A stretch of DNA of 64,000 bases from Chelatococcus sp. YT9 (GCF_018398315.1 NZ_JAHBRW010000002.1:1948911-2012910); one strand, 5' to 3'; positions 37,332-46,366 are shown, counted from the first letter of the stretch. Translations and numbers: made by a program. The notes: generated by a model from the sequence alone, not told the origin.

Positions 37332-37499
37332 GATCCCTCCCCCTTTGGGGAGGGTGGCCTCGCGTCAGCGAGGTCGGGGGGGTACGGGCCGGGAACGATC
37401 CTCCACCCGCGATACAGCTGTTGCCGCTTTCCTCCGGGTCCGAGCCAGTCGCTCCCCACCCAGCGCCTGCGCCGCCACCCTCCCCAGGGGGGAGGGATC
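37332..37499. repeat. 168-base element with ~27-base terminal inverted repeats
   Basis: GATCCCTCCCCCTTTGGGG, continuing AGGGTGGC (37332-37358), is matched in inverted orientation by GCCACCCTCCCCAGGGGGG, continuing AGGGATC (37474-37499). The two arms are nearly identical, and each arm is itself a small hairpin. About 115 bases separate them. The unit sits between the convergent isochorismatase and ArgH-like genes. It resembles the dispersed palindromic or MITE-like elements of alphaproteobacteria and could also end transcription from both sides. There is no coding capacity inside. Confidence 0.75.
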
Positions 37500-37557
37500 A
37501 GCGGCGCGGATGACAACAACGTCGCTTCCGCGCCGCAGCGGACTTGCTGCCGCCGCC

Positions 37558-39090
37558 TCATCCGGCACTTGACGACGCTTCAACCGACCAGTCCGCAAGG
37601 TGAGCCGAGATCGCCTCTTCCAGGGCCGCATGGGCCTTGTCCGACTGCGCTGCGAGCGCAGACACGGCCTGCGCGTCAGCATCAAGCCGCGCCTCGGCCG
37701 CGCCGATTTCGCGCAGGATGGCCTCGGGCGCCGGCCCGCCGTAGATGCCGCGGCGGCGCACGAAGGCGGCCGGGTCCATGGCGTCGGCGAAGACCGCTTC
37801 CGGCAGTTTTGGCGCGGCGATCCCCAGCGTCTCGGCGGCCCTGTCGAGGGAGGCCGACGTTGCCTTGTCCGGCGTCACGCCTGCCTCGATGTTCTGGCGC
37901 ACGAAGACGCTGACGATCTGGTGCGAGGTCCGCCAGTCGATCGCCCGCTCGCGCACCAGCGCCGAGGCGAGATCCGTGACCTGCGCCCAATTGGCGCCTG
38001 CGAGCGTCCGCATGCGCTCCACGCGCACCTTGAGGTCGCGCATCAGCGGCCCCAAGGTCTCCAGCCGCACGCCGAGGCCGCGGCCGAGGTCCCAGAGAAT
38101 GGCCTGGCTGTTGCGCCGCTCCATGATGGGGAAACCCGTCGGCCCCTTCTCTGCCATCATCACGGTCGCGACAATGCCCAGAGACTGGGCGGCGACGCCC
38201 TTGATGTCCTCGAGCCCGTCGGGGTTCTTCTTCTGCGGCATGATGCTGCTCGTGCCGCAATAGCGGTCCGGCAGTTCCACCATGGCGAATTCCACGGTCG
38301 ACCAGAGGAAGAGGTCGTCCGCCAGCCGCCCGATGTTCTGCGCGAGCACGGCGAGCACGCCGGCATAATCCATCTCAAGGTCGTGGCTGAGGATGGCGTC
38401 CATCGTGTGCGACAGCGGTGCGTCGAAGCCGAGGAGATCCGAGATGCGATGGCGATTGAGCGGAAAATCGCTGCCGGTCATGATCGCAGCGCCCGCCGGA
38501 GAGCGGTTCACCCTGCCGTAGAAGGACAGGAGCCGCTGGGTGTCACGGGCGAAGACCTCCTCGAACATCGTCAGCCAATGCGCGAAGGTCGTCGGCTGGG
38601 CGTGCTGGCCGTGCGTGTAGCCCGGCATCACGGTCTCGCGGTGCTGGCGGGCCAGCGCCAGCAACGTGCCGCGCAGCTCGGAGAGTGCAGCAAGCATGCG
38701 CTGGACGTGGCCGCGGAAGGTGATGCGGCGCGCCACTTCGACGAGATCGCCGGAGCTGCGGCCGAGATGCAGCCGGCCGCCGATGTCCTCGCCGAGCGTC
38801 TTGGTGAGATAGTGTTCGCCGGAATGCATGCCGCCATCGGCCTCGGCACGGGCCTTCTCCACGCCCTCCCCTTCCATCTGGCGAAAGGCCTTCAGCATCG
38901 CGACGCCGGTTGCGCGCGGCACGATGCCTTCCTCGCTCAACATCAGGGCGTGGGCCTTGTCGAAGGCATGGATGGCGTGGACGGATTCACCCAGAAGGCT
39001 CGAACGGTGGAAATCGAGATGAGCGAGCGGCTCCTCGGTCAACCGGGCTCCTGCGGTACGGAAACCGCGATAGTCCGTCGTCTTGCTCAT
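37558..39090 (-). CDS. ArgH-like lyase (argininosuccinate lyase/EDDS lyase family), substrate uncertain
   Basis: A 510-residue member of the aspartase/fumarase superfamily, about 45 residues longer than normal ArgH. Catalytic regions are kept: PGYTHGQHAQP (Thr159-His160) and the mobile loop GTSSIMPQKKNPDGLEDIKG with Ser281/Ser282. The ArgH substrate motif TGRSRNDQ is here LGRSSGDL (residues 109-116), losing the Arg-Asn pair that contacts the succinyl part. Its neighbours are an importer and degradative enzymes, with no argG or argF. I infer a C-N lyase acting on an N-substituted dicarboxylate other than argininosuccinate. It is the last gene of the leftward operon. Confidence 0.85.
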   Translation of the reverse strand: MSKTTDYRGFRTAGARLTEEPLAHLDFHRSSLLGESVHAIHAFDKAHALMLSEEGIVPRATGVAMLKAFRQMEGEGVEKARAEADGGMHSGEHYLTKTLGEDIGGRLHLGRSSGDLVEVARRITFRGHVQRMLAALSELRGTLLALARQHRETVMPGYTHGQHAQPTTFAHWLTMFEEVFARDTQRLLSFYGRVNRSPAGAAIMTGSDFPLNRHRISDLLGFDAPLSHTMDAILSHDLEMDYAGVLAVLAQNIGRLADDLFLWSTVEFAMVELPDRYCGTSSIMPQKKNPDGLEDIKGVAAQSLGIVATVMMAEKGPTGFPIMERRNSQAILWDLGRGLGVRLETLGPLMRDLKVRVERMRTLAGANWAQVTDLASALVRERAIDWRTSHQIVSVFVRQNIEAGVTPDKATSASLDRAAETLGIAAPKLPEAVFADAMDPAAFVRRRGIYGGPAPEAILREIGAAEARLDADAQAVSALAAQSDKAHAALEEAISAHLADWSVEASSSAG

Positions 39091-39152
39091 GATGAACTCT
39101 CCGCAGAAACGGTCGCAACAATTAAGATGTCAGGCGCTGGCAAGGGCCGCGC

Positions 39153-39905
39153 TCACTTCATCAGGCGCGCGCGCCAGGACAATGCCTTCTCCAGCCGCGT
39201 GATGAGGTAGAACAGGATGGCGCTGATCGCGACGATCAGGGCGAGCGCCGCGAAGAGCTTGGCGGTCGAAAGCGAGGCGTTGTAGGCGAGTAGCAAATAG
39301 CCGAGCCCGCGATTGCCCACGACCCATTCGCCGACCACGGCGCCGATCACGCTGACGGTCAAGGCAAGCTTCAGCCCGGCGAAGATATGCGGCACCGCCG
39401 AGGGCAGGCGCACATGCCGGTAGACCTGCCAGAAGCGCGCATCGACCGAATGCATCAGTTCGAGATGACCCTTGTCCGTGCCCTCGAGCCCCGTCACGGT
39501 ATTGATGAGAACGGGAAAGAAGGCGAGCAGCGCGATGATGAAGATCTTCGGCTCGACGCCGACGCCGAACCACAGGATCAGCAAGGGCGCGATGGCGATC
39601 TTCGGGATCGTCTGCGAGGCGACGATCAGCGGATAGAGCGCGCTGCGAACCGGCGGCAGGAGCATCATGATAATCGCGAGCCCGACGCCGAAGATTACGC
39701 CCACGGCATAGCCGGCCGCCAGCACGCCGAGCGTAGTCCACATATTGTCGATCAGCTCACGCCAGTTTTCGATGGCAGCGCGCACGATCACCGAAGGAGC
39801 AGGCAGGATGAACTCCTTGATGCCCCAGGCGATGCTCGCCCATTCCCAGAAGGCGAGGATCGCAATGATCGTTATTCCGGGTAGGAAGCGGTTGAACCGG
39901 TCCAT
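39153..39905 (-). CDS. ABC transporter permease (NitT/TauT type)
   Basis: A 250-residue permease with about six membrane helices. IAIAPLLILWFGVGVEPKIF and VIGAVVGEWVVGNRGLGYLL are the family landmarks, and the coupling loop includes ARFWQVYRHVRLPSAVPHIF. It lies 15 bases after the ATPase gene at 39921-40697 and precedes the ArgH-like gene by 62 bases. With the ATPase and the binding protein at 45073 it makes the second NitT/TauT-class importer of the window. Confidence 0.92.
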   Translation of the reverse strand: MDRFNRFLPGITIIAILAFWEWASIAWGIKEFILPAPSVIVRAAIENWRELIDNMWTTLGVLAAGYAVGVIFGVGLAIIMMLLPPVRSALYPLIVASQTIPKIAIAPLLILWFGVGVEPKIFIIALLAFFPVLINTVTGLEGTDKGHLELMHSVDARFWQVYRHVRLPSAVPHIFAGLKLALTVSVIGAVVGEWVVGNRGLGYLLLAYNASLSTAKLFAALALIVAISAILFYLITRLEKALSWRARLMK

Positions 39906-39920
39906 GTGCTTGCTCCCAAC

Positions 39921-40697
39921 CTAGCGCATGTTGCTGACGAGGTGGTGATGGATCGTCTCGGTCGCGCGGGTGAGCTCCGGCCCGAAACGTTCCGCCGCCC
40001 GCCTGTCGCGCGGCATGTCGATGGCGATGTCGGCGACGACACGTCCCGGCCGGGGCGCCATCACGAACACCCGGTCGGAGAGATAGACGGCCTCGGCAAT
40101 GGAATGCGTCACGAAGATCACCGTGAGGCGGTTCTTCGACCAGATGCGCACGAGCTCGTCATTCATGCGCTCGCGGGTGAGTTCGTCCAAAGCGCCGAAC
40201 GGCTCGTCCATCAGCAGGATCTTCGGCTTCAGCGCGTAGGCACGGGCGAGCGCCGCGCGCTGGCGCATGCCACCGGAGAGTTCATGCGGATAGTTGTCGA
40301 TAAAGCCGCCGATGCCCACCATCTCGGCGAGGTCCTTGACCTCCTGGCGCGAGACCGGCCTTGCGGCGATATCCCCGAGCAATGCGATGTTCTCGCCAAT
40401 GGTCTTCCAGGGCAGGAGCGTCGCGTCCTGGAACATCTGCCCGACGAGGCGGCCGCGCCGGAGCTTGGCCGGCGGCTCGCCGTCGATGGTGAGCGTGCCA
40501 GAGGTTGGGGCCAGCAGATCCCCGAAGATCTTCAGAAGCGTAGTCTTTCCGCAGCCCGAGGGGCCGATCAGCGAGATAAACTGGCCGTTCTCGATGGTGA
40601 AGGAAACATCCTCCAGCGCCGTGACTGGCCCGCTGCCGTGGCCCTTGTAGGTCAGGTTCAGGTTCTTGCCGACGATGGATTGCTGTCCAGCAGTCAT
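39921..40697 (-). CDS. ABC transporter ATP-binding protein (NitT/TauT type)
   Basis: A 258-residue ATPase. Walker A is SLIGPSGCGKTTLLKIFGD, the signature is ELSGGMRQRAALARAYAL, and Walker B is ILLMDEPFGALDELTRERM; VTHSIAEAVYLSDRVFVM follows. The start overlaps the thioesterase stop by four bases (ATGA), showing tight co-translation with the enzyme genes upstream. It energises the permease at 39153-39905. Confidence 0.93.
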   Translation of the reverse strand: MTAGQQSIVGKNLNLTYKGHGSGPVTALEDVSFTIENGQFISLIGPSGCGKTTLLKIFGDLLAPTSGTLTIDGEPPAKLRRGRLVGQMFQDATLLPWKTIGENIALLGDIAARPVSRQEVKDLAEMVGIGGFIDNYPHELSGGMRQRAALARAYALKPKILLMDEPFGALDELTRERMNDELVRIWSKNRLTVIFVTHSIAEAVYLSDRVFVMAPRPGRVVADIAIDMPRDRRAAERFGPELTRATETIHHHLVSNMR

Positions 40698-41194
40698 GAA
40701 GCCATCTCCGTGGCGGGGCGGGGCAAGCCGCTCATGGCATAGTTGGCGCGTCCGATGGCGACGAGGGCGCCATCGGGGCCGAACACGTCGATATCGACGA
40801 AGGCTATGCTCCGCCCGCTCTTGCGGATCGTCGCCCGCGCTGTCAACGCCTCGCCGACGATGGGGCGGAGATAATCGACGCGGAAATTGATGGTCGGGGG
40901 CGCGGCCCCGTGCAGCATGATGAGCGCAACGTCCCCCGCCGTGTCGATCATCGCCGAGACGACACCGCCATGCCAGCGCCCTGTGCTTCCAGCCGAGCGC
41001 TCGAATTCCGGCTTCAGCGCCATCCTGAGCGTCAAGGTGCCGGCAGCCACGTCCATCTCATGCAGTTCAAGGCCGAGAAAGGCGATGAAGGGCGAACGGG
41101 CGAGCCAGCCCGACACCTCGGCGGGCGAGAGCGGCTTGACCGCTTCCGCCGCCCCCTTGCTTGCTCCGGCGGTCATTGGCGCATCATCTGTCAT
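40694..41194 (-). CDS. PaaI-family hotdog thioesterase
   Basis: A 166-residue hotdog-fold protein. The helix segment STGRWHGGVVSAMIDTAGDVAL has the conserved H-G-G, and the strand INFRVDYLRPIVGEALTARA is typical of PaaI-like thioesterases. It would hydrolyse acyl-CoA in the cytoplasm. It overlaps the ATPase gene downstream and the oxidoreductase gene upstream by four bases each. Partnered with the acyl-CoA synthetase at 42229-43734, it suggests a pathway intermediate that is activated and released as a CoA thioester. Confidence 0.87.
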   Translation of the reverse strand: MTDDAPMTAGASKGAAEAVKPLSPAEVSGWLARSPFIAFLGLELHEMDVAAGTLTLRMALKPEFERSAGSTGRWHGGVVSAMIDTAGDVALIMLHGAAPPTINFRVDYLRPIVGEALTARATIRKSGRSIAFVDIDVFGPDGALVAIGRANYAMSGLPRPATEMAS

Positions 41195-42204
41195 GGGCGG
41201 ATCAACACTTTGCCGAGCACGCGCCGGTTCTCGACGCGCTCGAAGGCTTCCGCCGCGTTTTCGAGCGTGAAGATCTCATCAATCAAAGCCTTCAGCTTGC
41301 CGTCGCTGGCGAGCTTGAGACAGCCCTCGATATCCTCCTTCATATAGGCATTCGAGCCGAGCACCTTGAGCTCGAAAACCCAGATATAGCGGATGTCCTC
41401 CTTGGGATCGAAGCCCGCGGTGGCGCCGCAGGTGAGCAAACGCCCGCCGACCCGCAAGGTCTGCAGGGATTTCACCCAGGTATCGCCACCGGTATAGTTC
41501 ACGATGACATCAAGGCCATTGGTGGCGCGCGGCCCGCGCCGGCTCGGCTTCCCGTAAAGCTTGTGGACTTCTTCCAGAAAATCCGTCTCGTGATAGTTGA
41601 TGACGTGGTCGGCGCCGAGATCCTTGAGGCGCATCAGCTTGTCGGCGGACGAGGCGAATGCCACCACCTCGCAGCCGGCGAGCTTGGCGAGTTGCACGCA
41701 GCATACGCCGACACCGCCGCTGGCGCCGAGAATGCCGACCTTCTCGCCGGACTTCACGTCACCGTTGGTGTACATCATGCGCAGCGCCGTCGCATAGGCG
41801 GTCGGCATCACGGCGGCGGTGTCGAAATCCACATTGTCGGGAATACGGATGAGCTGATGCGCGGGCACTGCGCAGTATTCTGCGAGGCCACCATCCATTG
41901 TCTCGCCTACAACGCCCCGGCTCAGGCGGTTGATGGGATCGATCACCACGCGATCCCCTACCTTCCAGCCGTCGACGCCAGTGCCCACCTCGACGATCTC
42001 GCCAGCCACATCGAGACCCGGCACGACCGGCAGGCGGAGCGTGATGCCCGGCATGCCACGGCGGGTGAAGATGTCGTGGTAGTTCAGCGTCGAAGCGCGC
42101 ACGCGCAGCACGACGCCGCCAGGCTGGACGACGGGATCCGGGTAATGCGCGTCATACACGCATGCCTCCGGGCCACCGTGTTCCTTGATGTAGAATGCCT
42201 TCAT
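41191..42204 (-). CDS. Zinc-type alcohol dehydrogenase/quinone oxidoreductase (MDR superfamily)
   Basis: A 337-residue medium-chain reductase. The N-terminal GroES-like domain has VVPGLDVAGEIVEVGTGVDG; the Rossmann domain has KVGILGASGGVGVCCVQLAKL followed by LGADHVINYHET. The catalytic zinc ligand cysteine position reads TFTR-like without a clear C/H/C set, and the four structural cysteines are missing. It is therefore more likely a quinone or enoyl reductase-type member than a true alcohol dehydrogenase. It overlaps the thioesterase gene by four bases and lies 24 bases downstream of the acyl-CoA synthetase gene; an enoyl-thioester reduction is possible. Confidence 0.87.
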   Translation of the reverse strand: MKAFYIKEHGGPEACVYDAHYPDPVVQPGGVVLRVRASTLNYHDIFTRRGMPGITLRLPVVPGLDVAGEIVEVGTGVDGWKVGDRVVIDPINRLSRGVVGETMDGGLAEYCAVPAHQLIRIPDNVDFDTAAVMPTAYATALRMMYTNGDVKSGEKVGILGASGGVGVCCVQLAKLAGCEVVAFASSADKLMRLKDLGADHVINYHETDFLEEVHKLYGKPSRRGPRATNGLDVIVNYTGGDTWVKSLQTLRVGGRLLTCGATAGFDPKEDIRYIWVFELKVLGSNAYMKEDIEGCLKLASDGKLKALIDEIFTLENAAEAFERVENRRVLGKVLIRP

Positions 42205-42228
42205 GGCAAGCTTCCTCGCTTGTTGGTT

Positions 42229-43734
42229 TTATGACGTCAGCGCCAGCGCGCGTTCCGTCAGGGCTCGCCTGTCGACCTTGTTGGTCGAGGCGAGCGGGAG
42301 TTCCGGCACGATGAAGACGCGCCGCGGATGCTGATAGGCTGGGCCGTTGGCGAGCGCGAAAGCCTTCACCTCTTCCTCGGTCACGCTTTCGCCGAGCTTC
42401 GGCACGACGAAGGCGACCGGCTTCTGTCCCTTGATCGCGTCAGGCACCGGCACGACGCAGACCTCGGCAACAGCGGGCAGTTGCATCAGCATGGCCTCGA
42501 CATCACCGGGAAAGACATTCTCGCCACCGCAGACGAACATGTCATCGGCGCGGCTCACGAAGAAATAGAAGCCGTCGGCGTCCCGCTCGAAGATATCGCC
42601 GGTGATGTAGAAGCCATCATCGGTCATCGACTGCGCGGAGAGTTCGGGCTTGTTCAGATAGCCCATCATGACGGCACGGCTGCGGATCTGCAGGACACCC
42701 TTGTCCGGCCGCACCTTGCCGTCGTCGACGAGCCGCAGTTCCACCGCCGGATGCGCATAACCGACCGACATGTCGGGCTGAGGGAGGCCGTCCGGGTGCG
42801 GGCCGAAGAAGATCGGCCCCGCCTCGGTCGTGCCGAAGCCATTGACCACCTTGGCACTGGTGAAAATCCGCCTGATGTCGGCCATCAGCTCCGGCGTCGC
42901 CGGCGCGGACGAGACGCGCACCAGCTTGACCTTGGAAAAATCGAGCTCCGCGATGAGATCGGTGCGGCGGGCGAGCATCGCGATCATGGTCGGCACGGCC
43001 GTGATCATCTCGACGCCATAGGCGGCGATTGCCCGCACGAAGGATTCCACCTCGAAGCTCGGCAGCAGGATCACCGTGCCACCGCTGCCGAGCGTCGCCT
43101 GCGACGAGGCAAGACCGTTCTGGTGATAGAGCGGCGCCGCGACGATGGTGCGCTGGCCGGCCGGGCTGTTGGCGCTGGTGCGGTGATCGAGCGCCCACAG
43201 ATGCCCCTGGTGGGAGAAGATCACCCCCTTCGGCACACCGGAGGAACCGGACGTGTAGATGATCATGGCGATGTCCTGCGGCCCCGGTTCCACAGCCGTG
43301 AAGGGACCGGGATCGCGGAATTCTGTCAGGACTGCGCTCTCGCTTTCATCACCCATGCGAATGCATTCGTACTGCGCCGGGACGAGCGGCTCGCGCGGCC
43401 CATCACAGAACACCAACCGGGCGTCGCTGTCCTCCAGAATGAAAGCCACCAGAGACGGCGGCAGCTTGTAGTTCACCGGCACGACCGTGATGCCGGCCCG
43501 GAGCGCTCCGAAAGCGATGGCGATGAAATGCACACTGTTGGCGGCGACGATGGCGATGCGCTCGCCGGGCCCGATGCCACGCCGCACAAAACCGCGCGCA
43601 TAAGCTGATATCAGCGCGTCGAGCTCCGCATAGCTGTAGCTGCGCGGCTCGGCGGACCCGAGATCGATGATCGCGGCCTGCTCGGCCGGAACATGGGTCG
43701 ACAGGGCCGCGCCGAGATTGCTGAACATCACCAT
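42229..43734 (-). CDS. AMP-dependent acyl-CoA synthetase/ligase
   Basis: A 501-residue ANL-superfamily ligase. The AMP-binding P-loop is MIIYTSGSSGVPKGVIFSH (about residues 155-173). NGFGTTEAGPIFFG is the adenine-binding region, and YITGDIFERDADGFYFFVSR holds the hinge Asp and the following motif; the C-terminal lysine is in LASTNKVDRRAL. It forms acyl-CoA from a carboxylic acid, ATP and CoA. Substrate choice is not evident; fatty, aromatic and dicarboxylic acids are all known in the family. It lies 13 bases after the amidohydrolase gene. Confidence 0.92.
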   Translation of the reverse strand: MVMFSNLGAALSTHVPAEQAAIIDLGSAEPRSYSYAELDALISAYARGFVRRGIGPGERIAIVAANSVHFIAIAFGALRAGITVVPVNYKLPPSLVAFILEDSDARLVFCDGPREPLVPAQYECIRMGDESESAVLTEFRDPGPFTAVEPGPQDIAMIIYTSGSSGVPKGVIFSHQGHLWALDHRTSANSPAGQRTIVAAPLYHQNGLASSQATLGSGGTVILLPSFEVESFVRAIAAYGVEMITAVPTMIAMLARRTDLIAELDFSKVKLVRVSSAPATPELMADIRRIFTSAKVVNGFGTTEAGPIFFGPHPDGLPQPDMSVGYAHPAVELRLVDDGKVRPDKGVLQIRSRAVMMGYLNKPELSAQSMTDDGFYITGDIFERDADGFYFFVSRADDMFVCGGENVFPGDVEAMLMQLPAVAEVCVVPVPDAIKGQKPVAFVVPKLGESVTEEEVKAFALANGPAYQHPRRVFIVPELPLASTNKVDRRALTERALALTS

Positions 43735-43747
43735 CAGAAAAGTGCCT

Positions 43748-44923
43748 TTACTTCTGGAAGACCACGGCGCCGCCGGCGATCACCGTATGGACCGCATCGT
43801 TCTGGTCGATGAGCACGTAGTCCGCGTCGAACCCGGGGGCCACCTGGCCCTTGCGCGCATCGAGCCCGAGCACGCGCGCAACATTGGTCGTCATGGGCTG
43901 CAGAGCCTGATCGAGGGGCAGGCCGAGTTCATGCACCAGCCGCATCAGATCCCGGAAGAGCACGCTCGGCGGCACCGTGCGGTAGCCGGTGAGCCTGCCA
44001 TCGGCATCCCGCACCGCGGCCGGGATGTTTCCGTCGGTGGAGACCGTGATTTGCGCCAGCGCAACGCCTCGCTCCAGACAGATGCGGATGGCGTCGGGAA
44101 CATCGACGCCCGTCGGGTTTCCATCCAGCCTGGAGACGCAGCAGGTCATGTCGATGGTGCCGCCGCGCAAGGCGAAGGCGATCGCTTCCTCGAAGACCGG
44201 AGAGAAATCCCGCGTGCGGTTGACATGCGTCGGGATGATCTGGTCGATCGGCATCTGCAGCTCGTCCACGAGCCGGACGAGAGGTGCCAGCGCCTCATCG
44301 AGCGAGCCGACATGGCAGTGGAGCACCGCCCGCTTGCCGGACATGGCCCGCGCCCGCATCACCTGGCCCGCGAGGTCGGCCAGCGCATTCCAGTCGCGGT
44401 TGGGATGCAGGCGCTCCGCGACCGCGCTTTTGGCGCCGATCACCTGATCGATGAAGGACACATCGGCGCAGATGCTGTCGAGAAGATGCTGGGCGGGCAG
44501 CGGCATGCCCCCGGTATAGATAAAGGCCGTCACGCTCTCGGCGCGCAGTTCATGCGCTTTGCGAAGCAAAAACCGTAAATCGCGGGTTTCATTGTCAACG
44601 CCGAGCAGGCCGACCGCCGTCGTGGTGCCAGCGGAGAGTAGCTGTCGCGCCGTCAGTTCCTCGACGCGCCCGAGAGGCCCGTTGGCATCGCCGCCGCCGA
44701 CGAAGTGTATGTGCTGGTCGATGAGCCCCGGAATGAGCCGGAGCCCGCGCGCATCCATGTGCGTAACGCCGTCAAGGCTTGCAACCTGCCGCGCTGCGTC
44801 CTCGCCGAGCCAGAGAGTCCGGCCGGCAGCAGCAACGACGGACGTCGTACCCAGCGCGGCCGGCGCATAGACCTCCGCGCCTTCGATCACCAGGCAGTCA
44901 GTCGCCTTCGACGGTTTTGACAC
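43748..44923 (-). CDS. IadA-like metal-dependent amidohydrolase (isoaspartyl dipeptidase family)
   Basis: About 391 residues from a GTG at 44923, with GAGAAGG nine bases upstream. All metal ligands of the IadA fold are visible: His71/His73 in LIDQHIHFVGGG, carbamylation Lys165 in VIGAKSAVAE, His204, His233 in PTHVNR and Asp297 in VSTDGN. The IadA substrate loop GGGGEAGPTTRTPE is here GGGDANGPLGRVEE, so the Glu that holds the free alpha-amino group (E77 in E. coli, as I recall) is replaced by Ala80. It should be a functional hydrolase, but perhaps not for ordinary beta-aspartyl dipeptides. A longer frame to 45031 lacks a start signal. Confidence 0.85.
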   Translation of the reverse strand: MSKPSKATDCLVIEGAEVYAPAALGTTSVVAAAGRTLWLGEDAARQVASLDGVTHMDARGLRLIPGLIDQHIHFVGGGDANGPLGRVEELTARQLLSAGTTTAVGLLGVDNETRDLRFLLRKAHELRAESVTAFIYTGGMPLPAQHLLDSICADVSFIDQVIGAKSAVAERLHPNRDWNALADLAGQVMRARAMSGKRAVLHCHVGSLDEALAPLVRLVDELQMPIDQIIPTHVNRTRDFSPVFEEAIAFALRGGTIDMTCCVSRLDGNPTGVDVPDAIRICLERGVALAQITVSTDGNIPAAVRDADGRLTGYRTVPPSVLFRDLMRLVHELGLPLDQALQPMTTNVARVLGLDARKGQVAPGFDADYVLIDQNDAVHTVIAGGAVVFQK

Positions 44924-45072
44924 GAGCTTGCAACCTTCTCCTAAACGCTCGGCGCAATCGCCCTGAGCCGCTGCCGTCGAACGGCGTGGCACCGGGGCAT
45001 AGCGGAACGGCCCTAGACACGCAAAAGGCACCCACGTGTCATCGACGCGGGCGCCCCTTGGAAACGACCCGC

Positions 45073-46074
45073 CTATTTCTTGGCCGGCAGATAGTCGTTC
45101 GTATAGAGATCCGACACCTTATAGCCAGGCTTCAAGACGCCGCCGTCCGCAAGGCCGCTGTAGAGATTGTTCCAGGACGTATCGTCCATCCAGCCCCAGC
45201 CGTGTTCTTTCGAACGCGGGCTCTCCGTCAGATCGGCGATGATCTTGATAGCCTGCGGCAGCGTTTCCTTGGGCTGCGTCGGATCGATACGGCCCATCAT
45301 CGCCACGGTGGCCGGGATGTCGGCGGATGCCTCGGCGTAGCCCCGGGCGGTTGCCGCCAGGAAGGCCTTCACGGCGTCGGGGTTCTTGGCGAGGAAGTCG
45401 CTGTTGGCCATGATGACATGACCAAGGATCGGATATTCATCCGTGTTGAACGGTAGGAACAGCGGCTCGACGCCTTTCGCCTTGACCTGCAGCGCATGGG
45501 CGAACTCGAAGCCCGTGCAGCCGTCGGCCCGTTCGGCGAGCATCAGGGTGCAGACCGTCTGGGGATCGACCGAGAGCACCTTGACCTTGTCGGTCATGTC
45601 GCTGCGCTTCAAGGCAGCGCGAAGCAAGGTGGCGAGCGTCGTCGAATCCGACGTCACGATTGTCTTGCCGCCGAGATCCTTGAAGCTCGTGACCGGTCCC
45701 TTGGCCTTGTCGACGATGACGCCGGTCGCGTCCTTCTGGAGATGATTGGCGATGACCTTGATGGGCAAGCCCTGAATGCCGCCGGCCAGGGCCGAGTCGG
45801 CCGCCGCGATCCCGAGTTCGGACTGCGCCGCGCCGGTCGCCTGCACGGCAAGCGGCGACCCGCGCAGATACTGGAAACTCACGTCGAGCCCCGCATCCTT
45901 GTAGTAGCCCTTCTCGTCCGCCCAGTACAAGCCGTACCAGGACAGCTGCGGCACGTTGAAATGCATCGAGATCTTGACGGGCGTCGGGGTCTTGGTCTGC
46001 GCCAGAGCGACTGACGCGGCCGACACGGACAGGCCAAGCGCAAGACACAGGGACAGGAAACGCGGGAACTTCAT
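45073..46074 (-). CDS. ABC transporter substrate-binding protein (NitT/TauT, NMT1-like)
   Basis: A 333-residue periplasmic receptor. The signal peptide is FLSLCLALGLSVSAASVALA followed by Q; the mature part starts TPVKISMHFNVPQLSWYGLY and contains YKDAGLDVSFQYLRGSP, as in pyrimidine-precursor and alkanesulfonate-type receptors. It is the first gene of the leftward operon ending at 37558. Its ATPase and permease are five genes downstream. The divergent ureohydrolase gene shares the same control region (46075-46396). Confidence 0.91.
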   Translation of the reverse strand: MKFPRFLSLCLALGLSVSAASVALAQTKTPTPVKISMHFNVPQLSWYGLYWADEKGYYKDAGLDVSFQYLRGSPLAVQATGAAQSELGIAAADSALAGGIQGLPIKVIANHLQKDATGVIVDKAKGPVTSFKDLGGKTIVTSDSTTLATLLRAALKRSDMTDKVKVLSVDPQTVCTLMLAERADGCTGFEFAHALQVKAKGVEPLFLPFNTDEYPILGHVIMANSDFLAKNPDAVKAFLAATARGYAEASADIPATVAMMGRIDPTQPKETLPQAIKIIADLTESPRSKEHGWGWMDDTSWNNLYSGLADGGVLKPGYKVSDLYTNDYLPAKK

Positions 46075-46235
46075 GGATTACCCCTCTGGCGATCGCTTTA
46101 TCGGAACGCGGCCTCACATGGCCGGCCTTTTCGAGTGAACGCCGATGAGGACGCCCACCGATGATCAGACACGGCTGTCATTGCAGCTATGAAGCAAGAG
46201 CGGCGACAGGGGCACAACTGATTATTCGTCAGCAA

Positions 46236-46254
46236 AGACATGACGTAACATCAT
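46236..46254. promoter_or_regulatory. ACATGA-N7-TCATGT inverted repeat in divergent promoter
   Basis: ACATGA (46236-46241) and TCATGT (46249-46254) form a perfect 6-7-6 inverted repeat in the AT-rich centre of the 322-base gap between the leftward binding-protein operon and the rightward ureohydrolase gene. The interior contains a T-N11-A pattern typical of LysR-type sites. The LysR gene at 47341-48291 is a candidate binder. The rest of the gap shows only the ribosome-site hairpin at 46367-46387. Confidence 0.45.
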
Positions 46255-46366
46255 GTTTAAAAATAGGGCGCGCTGCATAAACGCGCATCAAATCGCCAAT
46301 CGATGAAAATTCTTCAGGCGATCGCTGACAATCGATCACTTCACCCGGCTCTTCTTCGATGCCTAA

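Noticed and set aside
37600..39210. 536-codon forward frame opposite the ArgH-like gene
   Set aside because: Antisense shadow; the reverse strand carries intact lyase motifs and fits the operon.
42328..43608. 426-codon forward frame opposite the acyl-CoA synthetase
   Set aside because: Antisense to the AMP-binding motifs; composition is that of a GC-rich shadow.
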